From assembly GCF_050015995.1 (NCBI RefSeq), contig NZ_JBNHEP010000085.1, positions 62,001 to 126,000 on the forward strand: DNA of 64,000 bases. Reading direction: 5' to 3'. The position numbers and the translations under genes were made by a program. Below are positions 1 through 9,300 of this stretch, in pieces. This DNA is from Trichodesmium sp050015995. GTDB lineage: Bacteria > Cyanobacteriota > Cyanobacteriia > Cyanobacteriales > Microcoleaceae. The stretch's first letter is position 1. Every line of letters begins with the position of its first letter. The notes under the pieces were generated by a model. The model had not been told where the DNA came from, did not search any database, and worked only from the letters and a program-made list of their open reading frames with translations.

Positions 1-378
1 ACCGCGAGTGTATTAGAAGAAGAAAAATCAATGATTTTATCAGCAGGCTGTGATGATTTTGTGAGAAAACCTTTCCGAGAATCTATGATTTTTGAAACAA
101 TGAAAAAACATTTAGGAGTTGAATATATTTATGCAGAAGAAGAGGAAGAAGCTGAAACAAATAAAATAGAAGCTTTAAAACCAGAGGATTTAATTATCAT
201 GCCTCCAGAATGGTTAGAAAAGTTGTATTATGCGAGTAAAGCTTTAAATGATGATATGGCTTTAGGGCTAATTGCAGAAATACCAGAAACACATTCTTTA
301 TTAGCTAATCAGTTAACTTCTTTAGTTGAGAATTTTAAACTCAAGCAAATTAAAACAATCATCGAATTAATTTTATGA
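1..378 (+). CDS. Receiver-domain protein, C-terminal end (partial; likely hybrid histidine kinase)
   Basis: The frame is open from the first base, so this is the 3' end of a longer gene. The first 40 residues look like the end of a response-regulator receiver domain: AGCDDFVRKPF carries the conserved Lys-Pro pair, followed by a last helix. An acidic linker (EEEEEAE) and a roughly 70-residue helical tail containing PPEWLEKLYYASKALND follow. Such tails after a last receiver domain are common in large cyanobacterial hybrid sensor kinases, which is the basis for that guess. The kinase part lies outside the window, so the signal sensed cannot be stated. Confidence 0.75.
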   Translation, partial: TASVLEEEKSMILSAGCDDFVRKPFRESMIFETMKKHLGVEYIYAEEEEEAETNKIEALKPEDLIIMPPEWLEKLYYASKALNDDMALGLIAEIPETHSLLANQLTSLVENFKLKQIKTIIELIL

Positions 379-518
379 AAATTAAGAGAGTAGGGATTAG
401 GGGAAAAAATATACTTGTATACTTAATAAGTAGATCGAAAATAATTTTGCCTACCTACTTAAGGTTAAGGGCAGTGTTTTTTGTTTGTTATTGACTTTGA
501 GTTTAGTCTTAAACGATT

Positions 519-1127
519 TCATTTTAACTGGTTAGCTACCTCTTTCAATTGCTTAACAATTTGCTGGTTTTTATCGCTTCTTGAACCATAGAGTCTGGCA
601 GAAAATACTGTAATTATTTCGAGCACATCTTCAGCCAAAACTTCTTCAAAGGTAGAATCTTCCGAACGATTAATGATTACTACTTCTGTACCAAATATTT
701 CACACAAAGTAAATATTAAGTCACTACCAAATCTCAGCAATCTGTCTTTATGAGTTAAGACTAATCGTTCTACTTGCTCTGAGCAGATCAGTTTGATTAA
801 CTTAATCAATCCTTTTTTGCGATAGTTTAAACCACTACCTGAGTCTGATATGACTTCAAAAGACCAACCTTGTTGAGCGCAATATGCTTCTAAAACTATT
901 TTTTGGCGCTCTAAGTCATCTTTTTGGTCATGGCTACTGACTCTAGCATAGGCAACGGTCAAAGAATTATCTTGTTTGTTACCGATTAAGTTAGAGACAG
1001 TAAATCGTCGATGACCACCTTCGGTACGGATTGATTTGATCCGTCCTTCAGTTTCCCATCGTCTAATTGTTTTTGTTGACACTCCTAGCAGTTCTGCTGC
1101 TTGAGATACGGTTAATAAGTTAGACAT
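519..1127 (-). CDS. tnpA: IS607-type serine recombinase (TnpA)
   Basis: The 202-aa protein starts with a MerR-like helix-turn-helix (LLTVSQAAELLGVSTKTIRR, with the GGHRRF wing) and continues into a small serine-recombinase catalytic domain. YARVSSHDQ holds the conserved Arg and catalytic Ser, THKDRLLRF matches the second active-site segment, and RLYGSRS is typical of the IS607 group. It would cut and rejoin the ends of its own element. No tnpB lies downstream, where IS607 elements carry it, so this is a lone recombinase gene or one end of a decayed element. A related gene lies at 60715-61320, and both have an upstream TTGCGCAA-centred palindrome. Confidence 0.9.
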   Translation of the reverse strand: MSNLLTVSQAAELLGVSTKTIRRWETEGRIKSIRTEGGHRRFTVSNLIGNKQDNSLTVAYARVSSHDQKDDLERQKIVLEAYCAQQGWSFEVISDSGSGLNYRKKGLIKLIKLICSEQVERLVLTHKDRLLRFGSDLIFTLCEIFGTEVVIINRSEDSTFEEVLAEDVLEIITVFSARLYGSRSDKNQQIVKQLKEVANQLK

Positions 1128-1145
1128 GAATCTAGTATATCACAA

Positions 1146-1251
1146 TAGACCTCTCCGGAAAAGAGGGAGTAGGGAGTAGGGAGTAGGGGAAAGAATTAAT
1201 GATTTCTGCGTATGGGATTGATTTGATTTTTAATTATCACGCCTATGTCTA
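1146..1251. mobile_element. MITE-like element, TAGACATCTCC family
   Basis: Starts with TAGACCTCTCCGG and ends with ATGTCTA, an imperfect inverted pair. The interior is filled with GGGAGTA short repeats. Other copies with better ends lie at 22314 and 29705. There is no coding capacity. Confidence 0.55.
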
Positions 1252-1252
1252 A

Positions 1253-1356
1253 TATAGCAATTCCCATGTTTTAGGGAATAGGGAACACTTAACTGGGAAT
1301 AGGGAATAGAAAAGAAATAAAAATAAGTGTACCTCATTAGCCTGAGAAACGCTATA
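1253..1356. mobile_element. MITE-like element, TATAGC family
   Basis: Begins TATAGCAATTCCCA and ends GAGAAACGCTATA, an approximate inverted pair. The interior has GGGAACA/GGGAATA repeats. A relative at 4214-4366 shares the internal string ACCTCATTAGC. It abuts the preceding element. Confidence 0.5.
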
Positions 1357-1472
1357 ATTATTTTAATACTGTTGACTACCCTCTTCTACAGACCTAATAC
1401 CAAAGCGCATCAATGAGGTATGGGGAACGGAAAGTTGGGAAAAAGCTCTCAAAACATAATTGAATTAATAAT

Positions 1473-1492
1473 CAACTGTTGCGCAACAGTTG
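1473..1492. promoter_or_regulatory. 20-bp perfect palindrome upstream of IS607 tnpA
   Basis: CAACTGTTGCGCAACAGTTG is a perfect 20-bp palindrome about 350 bp upstream of the tnpA start at 1127. Its TTGCGCAA core recurs in the three 89-bp repeats upstream of the other IS607-type tnpA (60318-60566). A recombinase binding or crossover site is a plausible but unproven role. Confidence 0.45.
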
Positions 1493-1499
1493 TTGTAAA

Positions 1500-2098
1500 A
1501 ATCAACTAAAGTGCTACTATTTAAATGAAACCATTTGTATCTAAAACTTTGGCAATTTTTTGTCCTGTACTTAGCTGAATTTTATACTTAAACTTTTAGA
1601 TTGAAATGACACAATAAACAAAACCAATATTCTATTTTGTGTATTTTTACGGATGTTTTTACAGTTGGATATATCGATAAATTTTTTTCTATTTTAAAAT
1701 TATTTATAAACTCCATTCAGTGAGAGAAATAGGCAATATAAACTTATGCAATAATTGAGATTGGAGATGATTTAAAAACCCCCAATATACGGCTTTAGTC
1801 TTACTTTTAGACTATTTACTTTTGGCTTTAAACAATCAATAAATGATTTTACTTAAGTAAAAACTAGCAAAAAAATATGATAAATACAAGTTATATTTGC
1901 TATACATAAATAAATCTATAATATCCAGGAACTATTATCGAAAATATTAGTCCGGAGCCAGGAACAATCAAATTATAAAGTTCAAGATTTTTTAGAATTA
2001 TTTTCCTGATATAAAAACTCAAATTAGTAAAACTAGATAGTTGAAATACTTATTTAATATCAAACAGATAAATTGTCAAGTAAGGCAATTATTATCTA
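1500..2098. other. Non-coding spacer, A+T rich
   Basis: No credible reading frame, RNA gene or repeat was recognised in this stretch. It lies between the tnpA-linked palindrome and the repeat elements before the RTX gene. Confidence 0.5.
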
Positions 2099-2226
2099 AT
2101 ATCAAATCCGGTTAAACAGTCATAGATTGGTTAAGTCAAAAAGAGTCAGGAGGCAGAATTCAGAATTCAGGAGGAGAGAGAATCACTTTGACTTAGTAGT
2201 TATGACGATTCAGACGGATTCGATAT
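2099..2226. mobile_element. MITE-like element, ATATCAAATCCGGTT family
   Basis: The left end is ATATCAAATCCGG and the right end CGGATTCGATAT, a near-inverted pair. The interior contains the direct repeat CAGAATTCAGAATTCAGG. The same end sequence recurs at 4125, 14389 and 52436. Confidence 0.5.
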
Positions 2227-2351
2227 AACAACCAAATTAACAAAATCAACTCCTTAACAAGGAATACTAAACCAGAAAAGCATAGTATTTTTTTGTCAAT
2301 TTATTGCCAATTTAGAGTCAAAGTTATCAATTTTTATCAAAAAATACTCAG

Positions 2352-2490
2352 AAGACATCTCCGGAAAAGAGGGAACAGGGAACACTTAACTGGGAACACT
2401 TAACCCACCCCTAACCCCTCCGGTGGAGGGGAGTAATTGATAATTTCTGGATCACAATTGATTTGATTTTTAATTTTCACCAGATGTCTA
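2352..2490. mobile_element. MITE-like element, TAGACATCTCC family
   Basis: Left end AGACATCTCCGGAAAAGAGG and right end CAGATGTCTA. The interior holds GGGAACA repeats and a small CCCCTCCGGTGGAGGGG hairpin. It ends 65 bp upstream of the RTX gene start and could contribute to its leader. Confidence 0.55.
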
Positions 2491-2554
2491 GAGTATTTAA
2501 CAACTCTTTCATAACTTACTAATAGTCAACATAAACTACAAAATAAAAATTACC

Positions 2555-3754
2555 ATGTCAGAAATAATAATTAATCCTACCTTACCTGAAAGTATACAAG
2601 TTGATGCTAATACAGGTACAGTAATCATCGAAGGATTCAACGATCGCCCAAACCGCTTAAATGGCACTATTAATAACGATCGAATCCAACTAGGTTCTCT
2701 GAATGATGTAGCGGTTGGTTTAGAGGGTGATGATACCATCTGTGGAGGAGATGGTGATGACTCAATGATAGGTAGTCAAGGGGATGATTTTCTTCAAGGA
2801 AAAAACGGGAATGATGTTCTCCGAGGTGGGGGTGGCAACGACGAACTCCAGGGCAACCGGGACGATGATACCATCACAGGAGAGGATGGTAACGATATTA
2901 TCTATGGTGGAAAAAATAATGATAACCTTTCTGGTGGAAATGGCAACGACACCATTTATGGTAATGAAGACAATGATACAGTGGATGGAGGTGATGGAGA
3001 TGATTATATTCAGGGTAACGAAGGTCTTGATACCATCGCTGGTAGACTTGGTAATGATACTATATTCGGTGGAAAAAATAATGACTTCGTTGAAGGTAAC
3101 GAAGGAGATGATATCCTGTTTGGCAATCTAGGCAATGATACCCTTAGAGGTGGTGATGCTAATGACTTTCTCCAAGGCAACCAAGGAGATGATATCCTGT
3201 TTGGGGAAGAGGGTAGGGATACTCTCCGAGGTGGAAAAGAAAATGATATCCTGGATGGTGGAGTTGATAATGATTTTTTATTAGGTGATGATGGCAATGA
3301 TACATTATTCGGCGATATTGGTAATGATTGTTTAGAGGGTGGTATTGGTGCTGACTTCCTCCTAGGTGGGAATGGTGACGATACTCTCCGAGGTGGTGAA
3401 GGTGCAGATACCTTTATTGGTGGCATTGGTAATGACATAATTGATGGTGGCAGTGGGGCAGATTTTTACATCTTTGATAATGCTCCAGGAAATGTTGATA
3501 CTCTCACGAATTTCCAAGGTACTACACAGGGGGATATTATTCAGATAGATGATGCGATAATTTCTGGTAGCACTGCGGACTTACAAATAGTTCAAGATAT
3601 TGGAGAATTTAATGGTGTTAGTAATATAGTCTACGAAGAAGATACAGGTAATCTTTACTTTGTTGACTTAAGTAACACACTACAACAGTACGCAGTTTTA
3701 GAAATTCCATCTGCTCAAGATATTCTTACTACAGATGACTTTGAAATTATCTAA
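2555..3754 (+). CDS. RTX (hemolysin-type) calcium-binding repeat protein
   Basis: The 399-aa acidic protein has a roughly 50-residue N-terminal lead without a signal peptide. About 25 tandem nonapeptides of the GGxGxDxhx type then run from about residue 55 to 305 (for example GGNGNDTIYG and GGDGDDYIQG). A C-terminal domain of about 90 residues (GADFYIFDNAPG, then TLTNFQG) resembles the end of secreted RTX proteins. RTX repeats bind calcium and fold outside the cell after type I export directed by the C-terminus. No ABC exporter is nearby. The absence of a catalytic domain suggests a surface or matrix protein rather than a toxin. Confidence 0.88.
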   Translation: MSEIIINPTLPESIQVDANTGTVIIEGFNDRPNRLNGTINNDRIQLGSLNDVAVGLEGDDTICGGDGDDSMIGSQGDDFLQGKNGNDVLRGGGGNDELQGNRDDDTITGEDGNDIIYGGKNNDNLSGGNGNDTIYGNEDNDTVDGGDGDDYIQGNEGLDTIAGRLGNDTIFGGKNNDFVEGNEGDDILFGNLGNDTLRGGDANDFLQGNQGDDILFGEEGRDTLRGGKENDILDGGVDNDFLLGDDGNDTLFGDIGNDCLEGGIGADFLLGGNGDDTLRGGEGADTFIGGIGNDIIDGGSGADFYIFDNAPGNVDTLTNFQGTTQGDIIQIDDAIISGSTADLQIVQDIGEFNGVSNIVYEEDTGNLYFVDLSNTLQQYAVLEIPSAQDILTTDDFEII

Positions 3755-3880
3755 AACACCAGTAAAAAAATCATTTGAGTCAATCCAATCTTTTTTGAGT
3801 CTTGGTGAAATAAGGTATGAAATTCGTATCGAAGTAAGATTGATAAATAGTTGTGCTTTTAGGAATTTCCTAGTTGAGAG

Positions 3881-3912
3881 AGGGAACAGGGAACAGGGAA
3901 CAGGGAACAGGA
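3881..3912. repeat. GGGAACA short tandem repeat
   Basis: Four tandem heptamers of GGGAACA downstream of the RTX gene. Heptameric short tandem repeats (STRR) are a known feature of filamentous cyanobacterial spacers. Related arrays lie at 2370, 22360 and 61625 (reverse orientation). Confidence 0.7.
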
Positions 3913-4124
3913 AGTCTATAGGATGTGTAATTAATTTTGCATAGGAACTTAGTAAGAAAAAAAGCTCTTTTAACTACTGACTACTGTACGGACGATTCGC
4001 GAATCTCGCCTACTAAAAATCATACAATCATTCACCAACACCCTTTTTTGATATTATAACAACAAAAAAATTATTCCCAAAAACTATAGGAGTTAATATA
4101 GCAAACTTTAGTCAAACTTAGTGT

Positions 4125-4387
4125 GATATCAAATCCGGTTGAATACTTATTATATAGTTGGGGGAGTAGGGGAGATTGAATATTGAAGTTATAGTTATAA
4201 AATAAACATATACTATAGCAATTCCCAAAAAGCGTGAGATACAAAATTCCCTGGTTTTAGGGAACACTTAACTGGGAATAGGAAGTAGGGAGTAGTAATT
4301 CTGGTTCCGTAGGAATAAATAAAGAAGAAAAACAACTGTACCTCATTAGCTTGGGAAACGCTATCTATATATAACCGGATTCTATAT
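4125..4387. mobile_element. MITE-like element, ATATCAAATCCGGTT family, with a nested insert
   Basis: Left end GATATCAAATCCGGTT and right end AACCGGATTCTATAT are inverted copies. Inside it sits a complete TATAGC-family element (4214-4366), so this looks like one small element inserted into another. Confidence 0.55.
4214..4366. mobile_element. MITE-like element, TATAGC family (nested)
   Basis: Left end TATAGCAATTCCCA and right end TGGGAAACGCTAT. The ACCTCATTAGC string is shared with 1253-1356. It lies wholly inside the 4125-4387 element. Confidence 0.5.
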
Positions 4388-4496
4388 GAAAAAACGTTTT
4401 ACAGAGACACTACAAATTTCACTGATTCAAATCGTTTGGGGTAGCGATTTTATTATGCTCGTAATAGTAAAATTAAAGAGTATAAAATTAATAACG

Positions 4497-4585
4497 CAGG
4501 GCTTACGCAGTACCGGTATATATAGTGTATTTTGGTGATTATTTCAGATATTTTTACTACAATTACTGCCTTTGCCTAAGTCCTG
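4497..4585. repeat. Inverted repeat, CAGGACTTACGCA family
   Basis: Left end CAGGGCTTACGCAG and right end TGCCTAAGTCCTG are an imperfect inverted pair. A compact copy with perfect ends lies at 57193-57240. The rest of the spacer to 4988 shows no gene. Confidence 0.5.
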
Positions 4586-4988
4586 TAATAGTAAAATTAC
4601 TGCTAAGTTCAATAATTAATAATTAATAATTACCTCTCCTTGAAAAGAAGAGGATTGACTCAAAGGAAAAATTTTTCTTGTTTCTCCTTTAAAGGAGAGG
4701 CTTTAAACCTTAATTTTTCGGTAAGAGGTTCCGTTAATCCTTATTTTGGTGTTTATAATGATTCACAAAACCTCAAATAATTATTATTTCAACTAACTCT
4801 AATAAGGTTTTTAGGTCTGTTTATTCTTTTACTATTCATGTTTTGTTTGTCACTAAATAGTTTAAAAAGCAAGGAATATCAAGAGTTTTTGTTGATGCTC
4901 TATTTTGTTACATAGTTTGGTTGATTTGCCCCTACCTACTTAACGTAGATATTGAGAAAATATTACCTGAAAACCCAACATAAAAAAA

Positions 4989-6194
4989 TTATTCTGGCAA
5001 CTTATATTGTCCGACAATTTTCTTAGCAAACTCTGGCACATGAGCCTCTAATTTTTCTGGATGATTCCGCTTTACATAAAGATAATTGCGAGTAAAATGG
5101 GAATCAATAGAAAACCGCCCATATTCCAAACCTTTAGGACCAATTCTTTCAATTACAACTCCCATTAATTTTGCTGCCCACATTGGTAAAGTTACAGCTT
5201 GGTCATAAGCTGGAATACTTTGTTGAACAGCTTGATGTCTATCTCCCTGAGACATTACAGATTGAGTATCTAATTGATTCATCACCAAATCTAACATTTG
5301 TTTTCCCGTCTCATTTCTAACAGTAAGCCACTGCCAACCAAAGGGCGCTCCCATATATCCCACTACCAAATCTGCTAAACCATTTACATAGTCAAAACAA
5401 CTCAGACAAGAAGGGGCAAAAATATCTTTCAGCTTTTTAGTATTCAAACCAAAAAATGGTACTTTTTCTATAGTTCCATCCTCATGTTTAAAATGTACTC
5501 GAAAGTCTTGCATAAATTCATAATGCACAACAGTTTCTGGTGACTTACTTGTAGTTTCCAAGAACTTTTGCAAACCATCTCTTGTCACATTATCCACACA
5601 GGGAGTTCCCAAAACATAGAGCTTTTCTAAACCTAATTTTTTTTCTACAGCTCGTAATGCTTGAATCTGACAACCAACCCCTATTACTAATAATTTTTTC
5701 AGCCCAGAATTTTCAATTTCTTCTAATACTGAAAGATTAGGAGAAAGAGTCGGTTTATTAACTTTTGCCGCCAATACTTCCTCTGGAGTACGGGCAATAA
5801 CTGGCATTGGTTGAAAGCGGTCTTCCTTGGTATTTTGCACGCAGACTACACCCTCAACAATACCTCGGTTCAACATTTCACAGGCGATCGTACTTACAAT
5901 ACCAGTCCATTGTGCGCCTTCAATAGGTTGTTTTTTCCGAGCTGCCATCATATCCTGATGAACGCCGAAATAGGTTTCATTATCATTATCCAGGTTGCGG
6001 GTGCGTCCGTGAGTTTGTTGTTCGAGGTTGTCGAATTGTTGGTTAAGAAATGCACAAGCATCCTTGACATAATGGATATAATATGTATCGCAAAGACCAC
6101 ATTCGCTACAGAGTTCTTTGGCGGGGCGACGGGCACCTGGTCTGAGAGCTTTGGCTTTCTTATGTTTGGGAGTGTTTGGAGTTGAAATAGTCAT
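4989..6194 (-). CDS. bciB: 3,8-divinyl (proto)chlorophyllide 8-vinyl reductase, BciB type
   Basis: The 401-aa protein belongs to the F420-hydrogenase beta-subunit-like flavin/iron-sulfur family. CSECGLC at residues 29-35 and a later CLSCFDY segment supply iron-sulfur cysteines. VIGVGCQIQALRAVEKKL and LGTPCVDN are typical of this family. The closest group I recognise is Synechocystis Slr1923 (BciB), which reduces the 8-vinyl group in chlorophyll synthesis using ferredoxin. Plant 7-hydroxymethyl-chlorophyll-a reductase is a paralogous alternative, but in cyanobacteria the single copy normally does the vinyl reduction. It is monocistronic, with a roughly 150-bp divergent spacer to the next gene. 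Confidence 0.85.
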   Translation of the reverse strand: MTISTPNTPKHKKAKALRPGARRPAKELCSECGLCDTYYIHYVKDACAFLNQQFDNLEQQTHGRTRNLDNDNETYFGVHQDMMAARKKQPIEGAQWTGIVSTIACEMLNRGIVEGVVCVQNTKEDRFQPMPVIARTPEEVLAAKVNKPTLSPNLSVLEEIENSGLKKLLVIGVGCQIQALRAVEKKLGLEKLYVLGTPCVDNVTRDGLQKFLETTSKSPETVVHYEFMQDFRVHFKHEDGTIEKVPFFGLNTKKLKDIFAPSCLSCFDYVNGLADLVVGYMGAPFGWQWLTVRNETGKQMLDLVMNQLDTQSVMSQGDRHQAVQQSIPAYDQAVTLPMWAAKLMGVVIERIGPKGLEYGRFSIDSHFTRNYLYVKRNHPEKLEAHVPEFAKKIVGQYKLPE

Positions 6195-6343
6195 AGAAAG
6201 TTGATTTGTTAAAGTGAGTGACTTTTATCTAGGATACCTTGTCATCAAATCAATCTCACTGTATAGTTTCAAAATCAATTATCAGCTTATAGATAAAGCT
6301 GGTTTAGCCATCTAAATCGATAATTAAGGATAACTGGACAAAA

Positions 6344-9300
6344 ATGGCCACCATACCCCCAATCAATGATGTTTACGAATTTCTAGAAGACTACCTTAAC
6401 GATGAGGAAAACTCTACAGTTTTCGGAACTGCTTTAGCCTATAATCCTGATTTGGAAAATTCTTCACCCTTTGTTTTCCGAGGCGAAACAGGATTAGAGA
6501 GAGTTGATATTGCTGACAATTTTGACTATACTGAAGCAATTTGGTATCAAGTACCTGTGGAAATGGAGGAAGCTTTATGGAGCGAGCCATATTTCGATAT
6601 TCGTGGTGCAGGTGAGGATATAGCTCTAACCACTTATTCTATTCCCCTATATGAAAATAACGAATTTGTGGCGATCGTTACTAACGACTTGCTATTGGCA
6701 AGTATTGATGATTTGGGAGGACAACAAACTCCTATTAGTGAAGCTCTTAATAGTTTTGCAGAAACATTTAATCCAGATGCAAATAATGATGGAGTCTTGG
6801 ATGACCAGGATATTGAGGGTATTTTCGAGGATTTAGAAACCTATCTGAATGATGAAGGTAGTTCTACTGTTTTTGGTGGTGCTTTTGCCTTTAACCCAGA
6901 GGTTCAGAGTGCTGCCCCTTTTGTTTTCCGAGGTGAGGAAGGATTAGAACGAACTGATGTTCCTCCAGGAACTGATTATACTACAACTGTTTGGTATGCA
7001 GAACCAGTTGAAGCAGGAGAAGCTGTTTGGAGTTCTCCCTACTTTGATGTAACTGGTGCAGGTGAGGATATATTTCTAACAACCTATTCTATTCCCTTTT
7101 TTGCCGAAGATGATTCTCTAGTTGGTGTTTTAACTAGCGACCTCCTGATAGAATCTTTTGAATCAGGTGAAATTGAATCTCAACAGGATGTTATCAGGGA
7201 ATCAGCTTTAGAATTAGCTGAGGATGTTAGTGAAGATTTATTGGAAATTCCTGTCCCTCCAACTGCGCCTTTTATTCAACAAGATTTGTACTTCGGACTG
7301 AGCAGACCTGATGGTGGTGAAGTTTCTGAAGCAGAGTTTGAAACCTTTTTAAATAATGTCATTGCACCTAGTTTTGCCGGTTTAACTCTGTTCGATGCTC
7401 AAGGACAAGTACGAGATGGTGATACCATCCTCACAGAACCTTCTAAGGTGGTGACTTTACTGCTCGAAGATACCGCAGAAAACGAAGCTGCTGTCAATCA
7501 AGTTGTGAGTGAATATGCAGCACAGTTTGGCGGAGCGGGTGTTCTAGAAGTCGTGAATAAAGATGACTTCCAGGTGAGTTTTGGGGTGGCAGAGGATATA
7601 ATTGAAAATGATCCGACTCCAGAACTGATTCAAGCAGATTTGTATTTTGGTCGCAACTTTGACGGAGGGGAGGTTTCCGATGAGGAATTTCAATCTTTTG
7701 TCACTGATGAAATTGCATCTCGTTTTATAGGTTTGACTCAGTTCGATGCTCAAGGACGAGTGCGTGACTCGGATGACAACATTTTGAGCGAACGCTCTAA
7801 AGTTGTTACCTTACTGTTAGAAGATACCGAAGCTAACGAAACCGCAATTCAAGAAGTATTGGGAATTTACCAACAAGAGTTTTCTGGTAGTGGGGTAGCA
7901 CAAACTGTTAATGAAGATGTAGCGATAGCTTTTGAAGTAGTAGAGGATATAATTGAAAACGATCCGACACCGGAAGTAATTCAAGCAGACTTATATTTTG
8001 GTCGCAACTTTGAGGGAGGAGAGGTTTCAGACGAGGAATTTCAATCTTTTGTAACTGATGAGATTATATCCCGTTTTCCAGGTTTGACTCAGTTCGATGC
8101 TCAAGGACAAGTAGGAGATGATGCAGAACTCTCTAAAGTTGTCACCTTACTGTTAGAAGATACCGAAGCTAACGAAACCGCAATTCAAGACGTGCTAACT
8201 ACTTATCAGGAGGAATTCAACGGTGCAGGTGTCGCACAGGTAATTGATGAGGATATTGAAACTTCTTTAGATGCAACAACTTTGGAACCAACTGCGCCTT
8301 TTATTCAACAAGATTTGTACTTCGGACTGAACATCCCTGATGGTGGTGAAGTTTCTGAAGCAGAGTTTGAAACCTTTTTAAATAATGTCATTGCACCTAG
8401 TTTTGCCGGTTTAACTCTGTTCGATGCTCAAGGACAAGTACGAGATGGTGATACCATCCTCACAGAACCTTCTAAGGTGGTGACTTTACTGCTCGAAGAT
8501 ACCGCAGAAAACGAAGCTGCTGTCAATCAAGTTGTGAGTGAATATGCAGCACAGTTTGGCGGAGCGGGTGTTCTAGAAGTCGTGAATAAAGATGACTTCC
8601 AGGTGAGTTTTGGGGTGGCAGAGGATATAATTGAAAATGATCCGACTCCAGAACTGATTCAAGCAGATTTGTATTTTGGTCGCAACTTTGACGGAGGGGA
8701 GGTTTCCGATGAGGAATTTCAATCTTTTGTCACTGATGAAATTGCATCTCGTTTTATAGGTTTGACTCAGTTCGATGCTCAAGGACGAGTGCGTGACTCG
8801 GATGACAACATTTTGAGCGAACGCTCTAAAGTTGTTACCTTACTGTTAGAAGATACCGAAGCTAACGAAACCGCAATTCAAGAAGTATTGGGAATTTACC
8901 AACAAGAGTTTTCTGGTAGTGGGGTAGCACAAACTGTTAATGAAGATGTAGCGATAGCTTTTGAAGTAGTAGAGGATATAATTGAAAACGATCCGACACC
9001 GGAAGTAATTCAAGCAGACTTATATTTTGGTCGCAACTTTGAGGGAGGAGAGGTTTCAGACGAGGAATTTCAATCTTTTGTAACTGATGAGATTATATCC
9101 CGTTTTCCAGGTTTGACTCAGTTCGATGCTCAAGGACAAGTAGGAGATGATGCAGAACTCTCTAAAGTTGTCACCTTACTGTTAGAAGATACCGAAGCTA
9201 ACGAAACCGCAATTCAAGACGTGCTAACTACTTATCAGGAGGAATTCAACGGTGCAGGTGTCGCACAGGTAATTGATGAGGATATTGAAACTTCTTTAGA

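Noticed and set aside
2784..3131. 115-codon plus-strand frame, Met/Ile/Thr rich
   Set aside because: Out-of-frame reading of the same RTX repeats, with no independent ribosome binding site.
3010..3438. 142-codon minus-strand frame rich in Ser/Pro
   Set aside because: It is antisense to the RTX nonapeptides; its Ser/Pro periodicity just mirrors the GGxGxD codons.
5811..6185. 124-codon plus-strand frame
   Set aside because: Lies wholly antisense within bciB, which has full family motifs.
7544..7753. 69-codon minus-strand frame, seen again identically at 8573-8782
   Set aside because: The identity only reflects the 1029-bp duplication of the sense gene.
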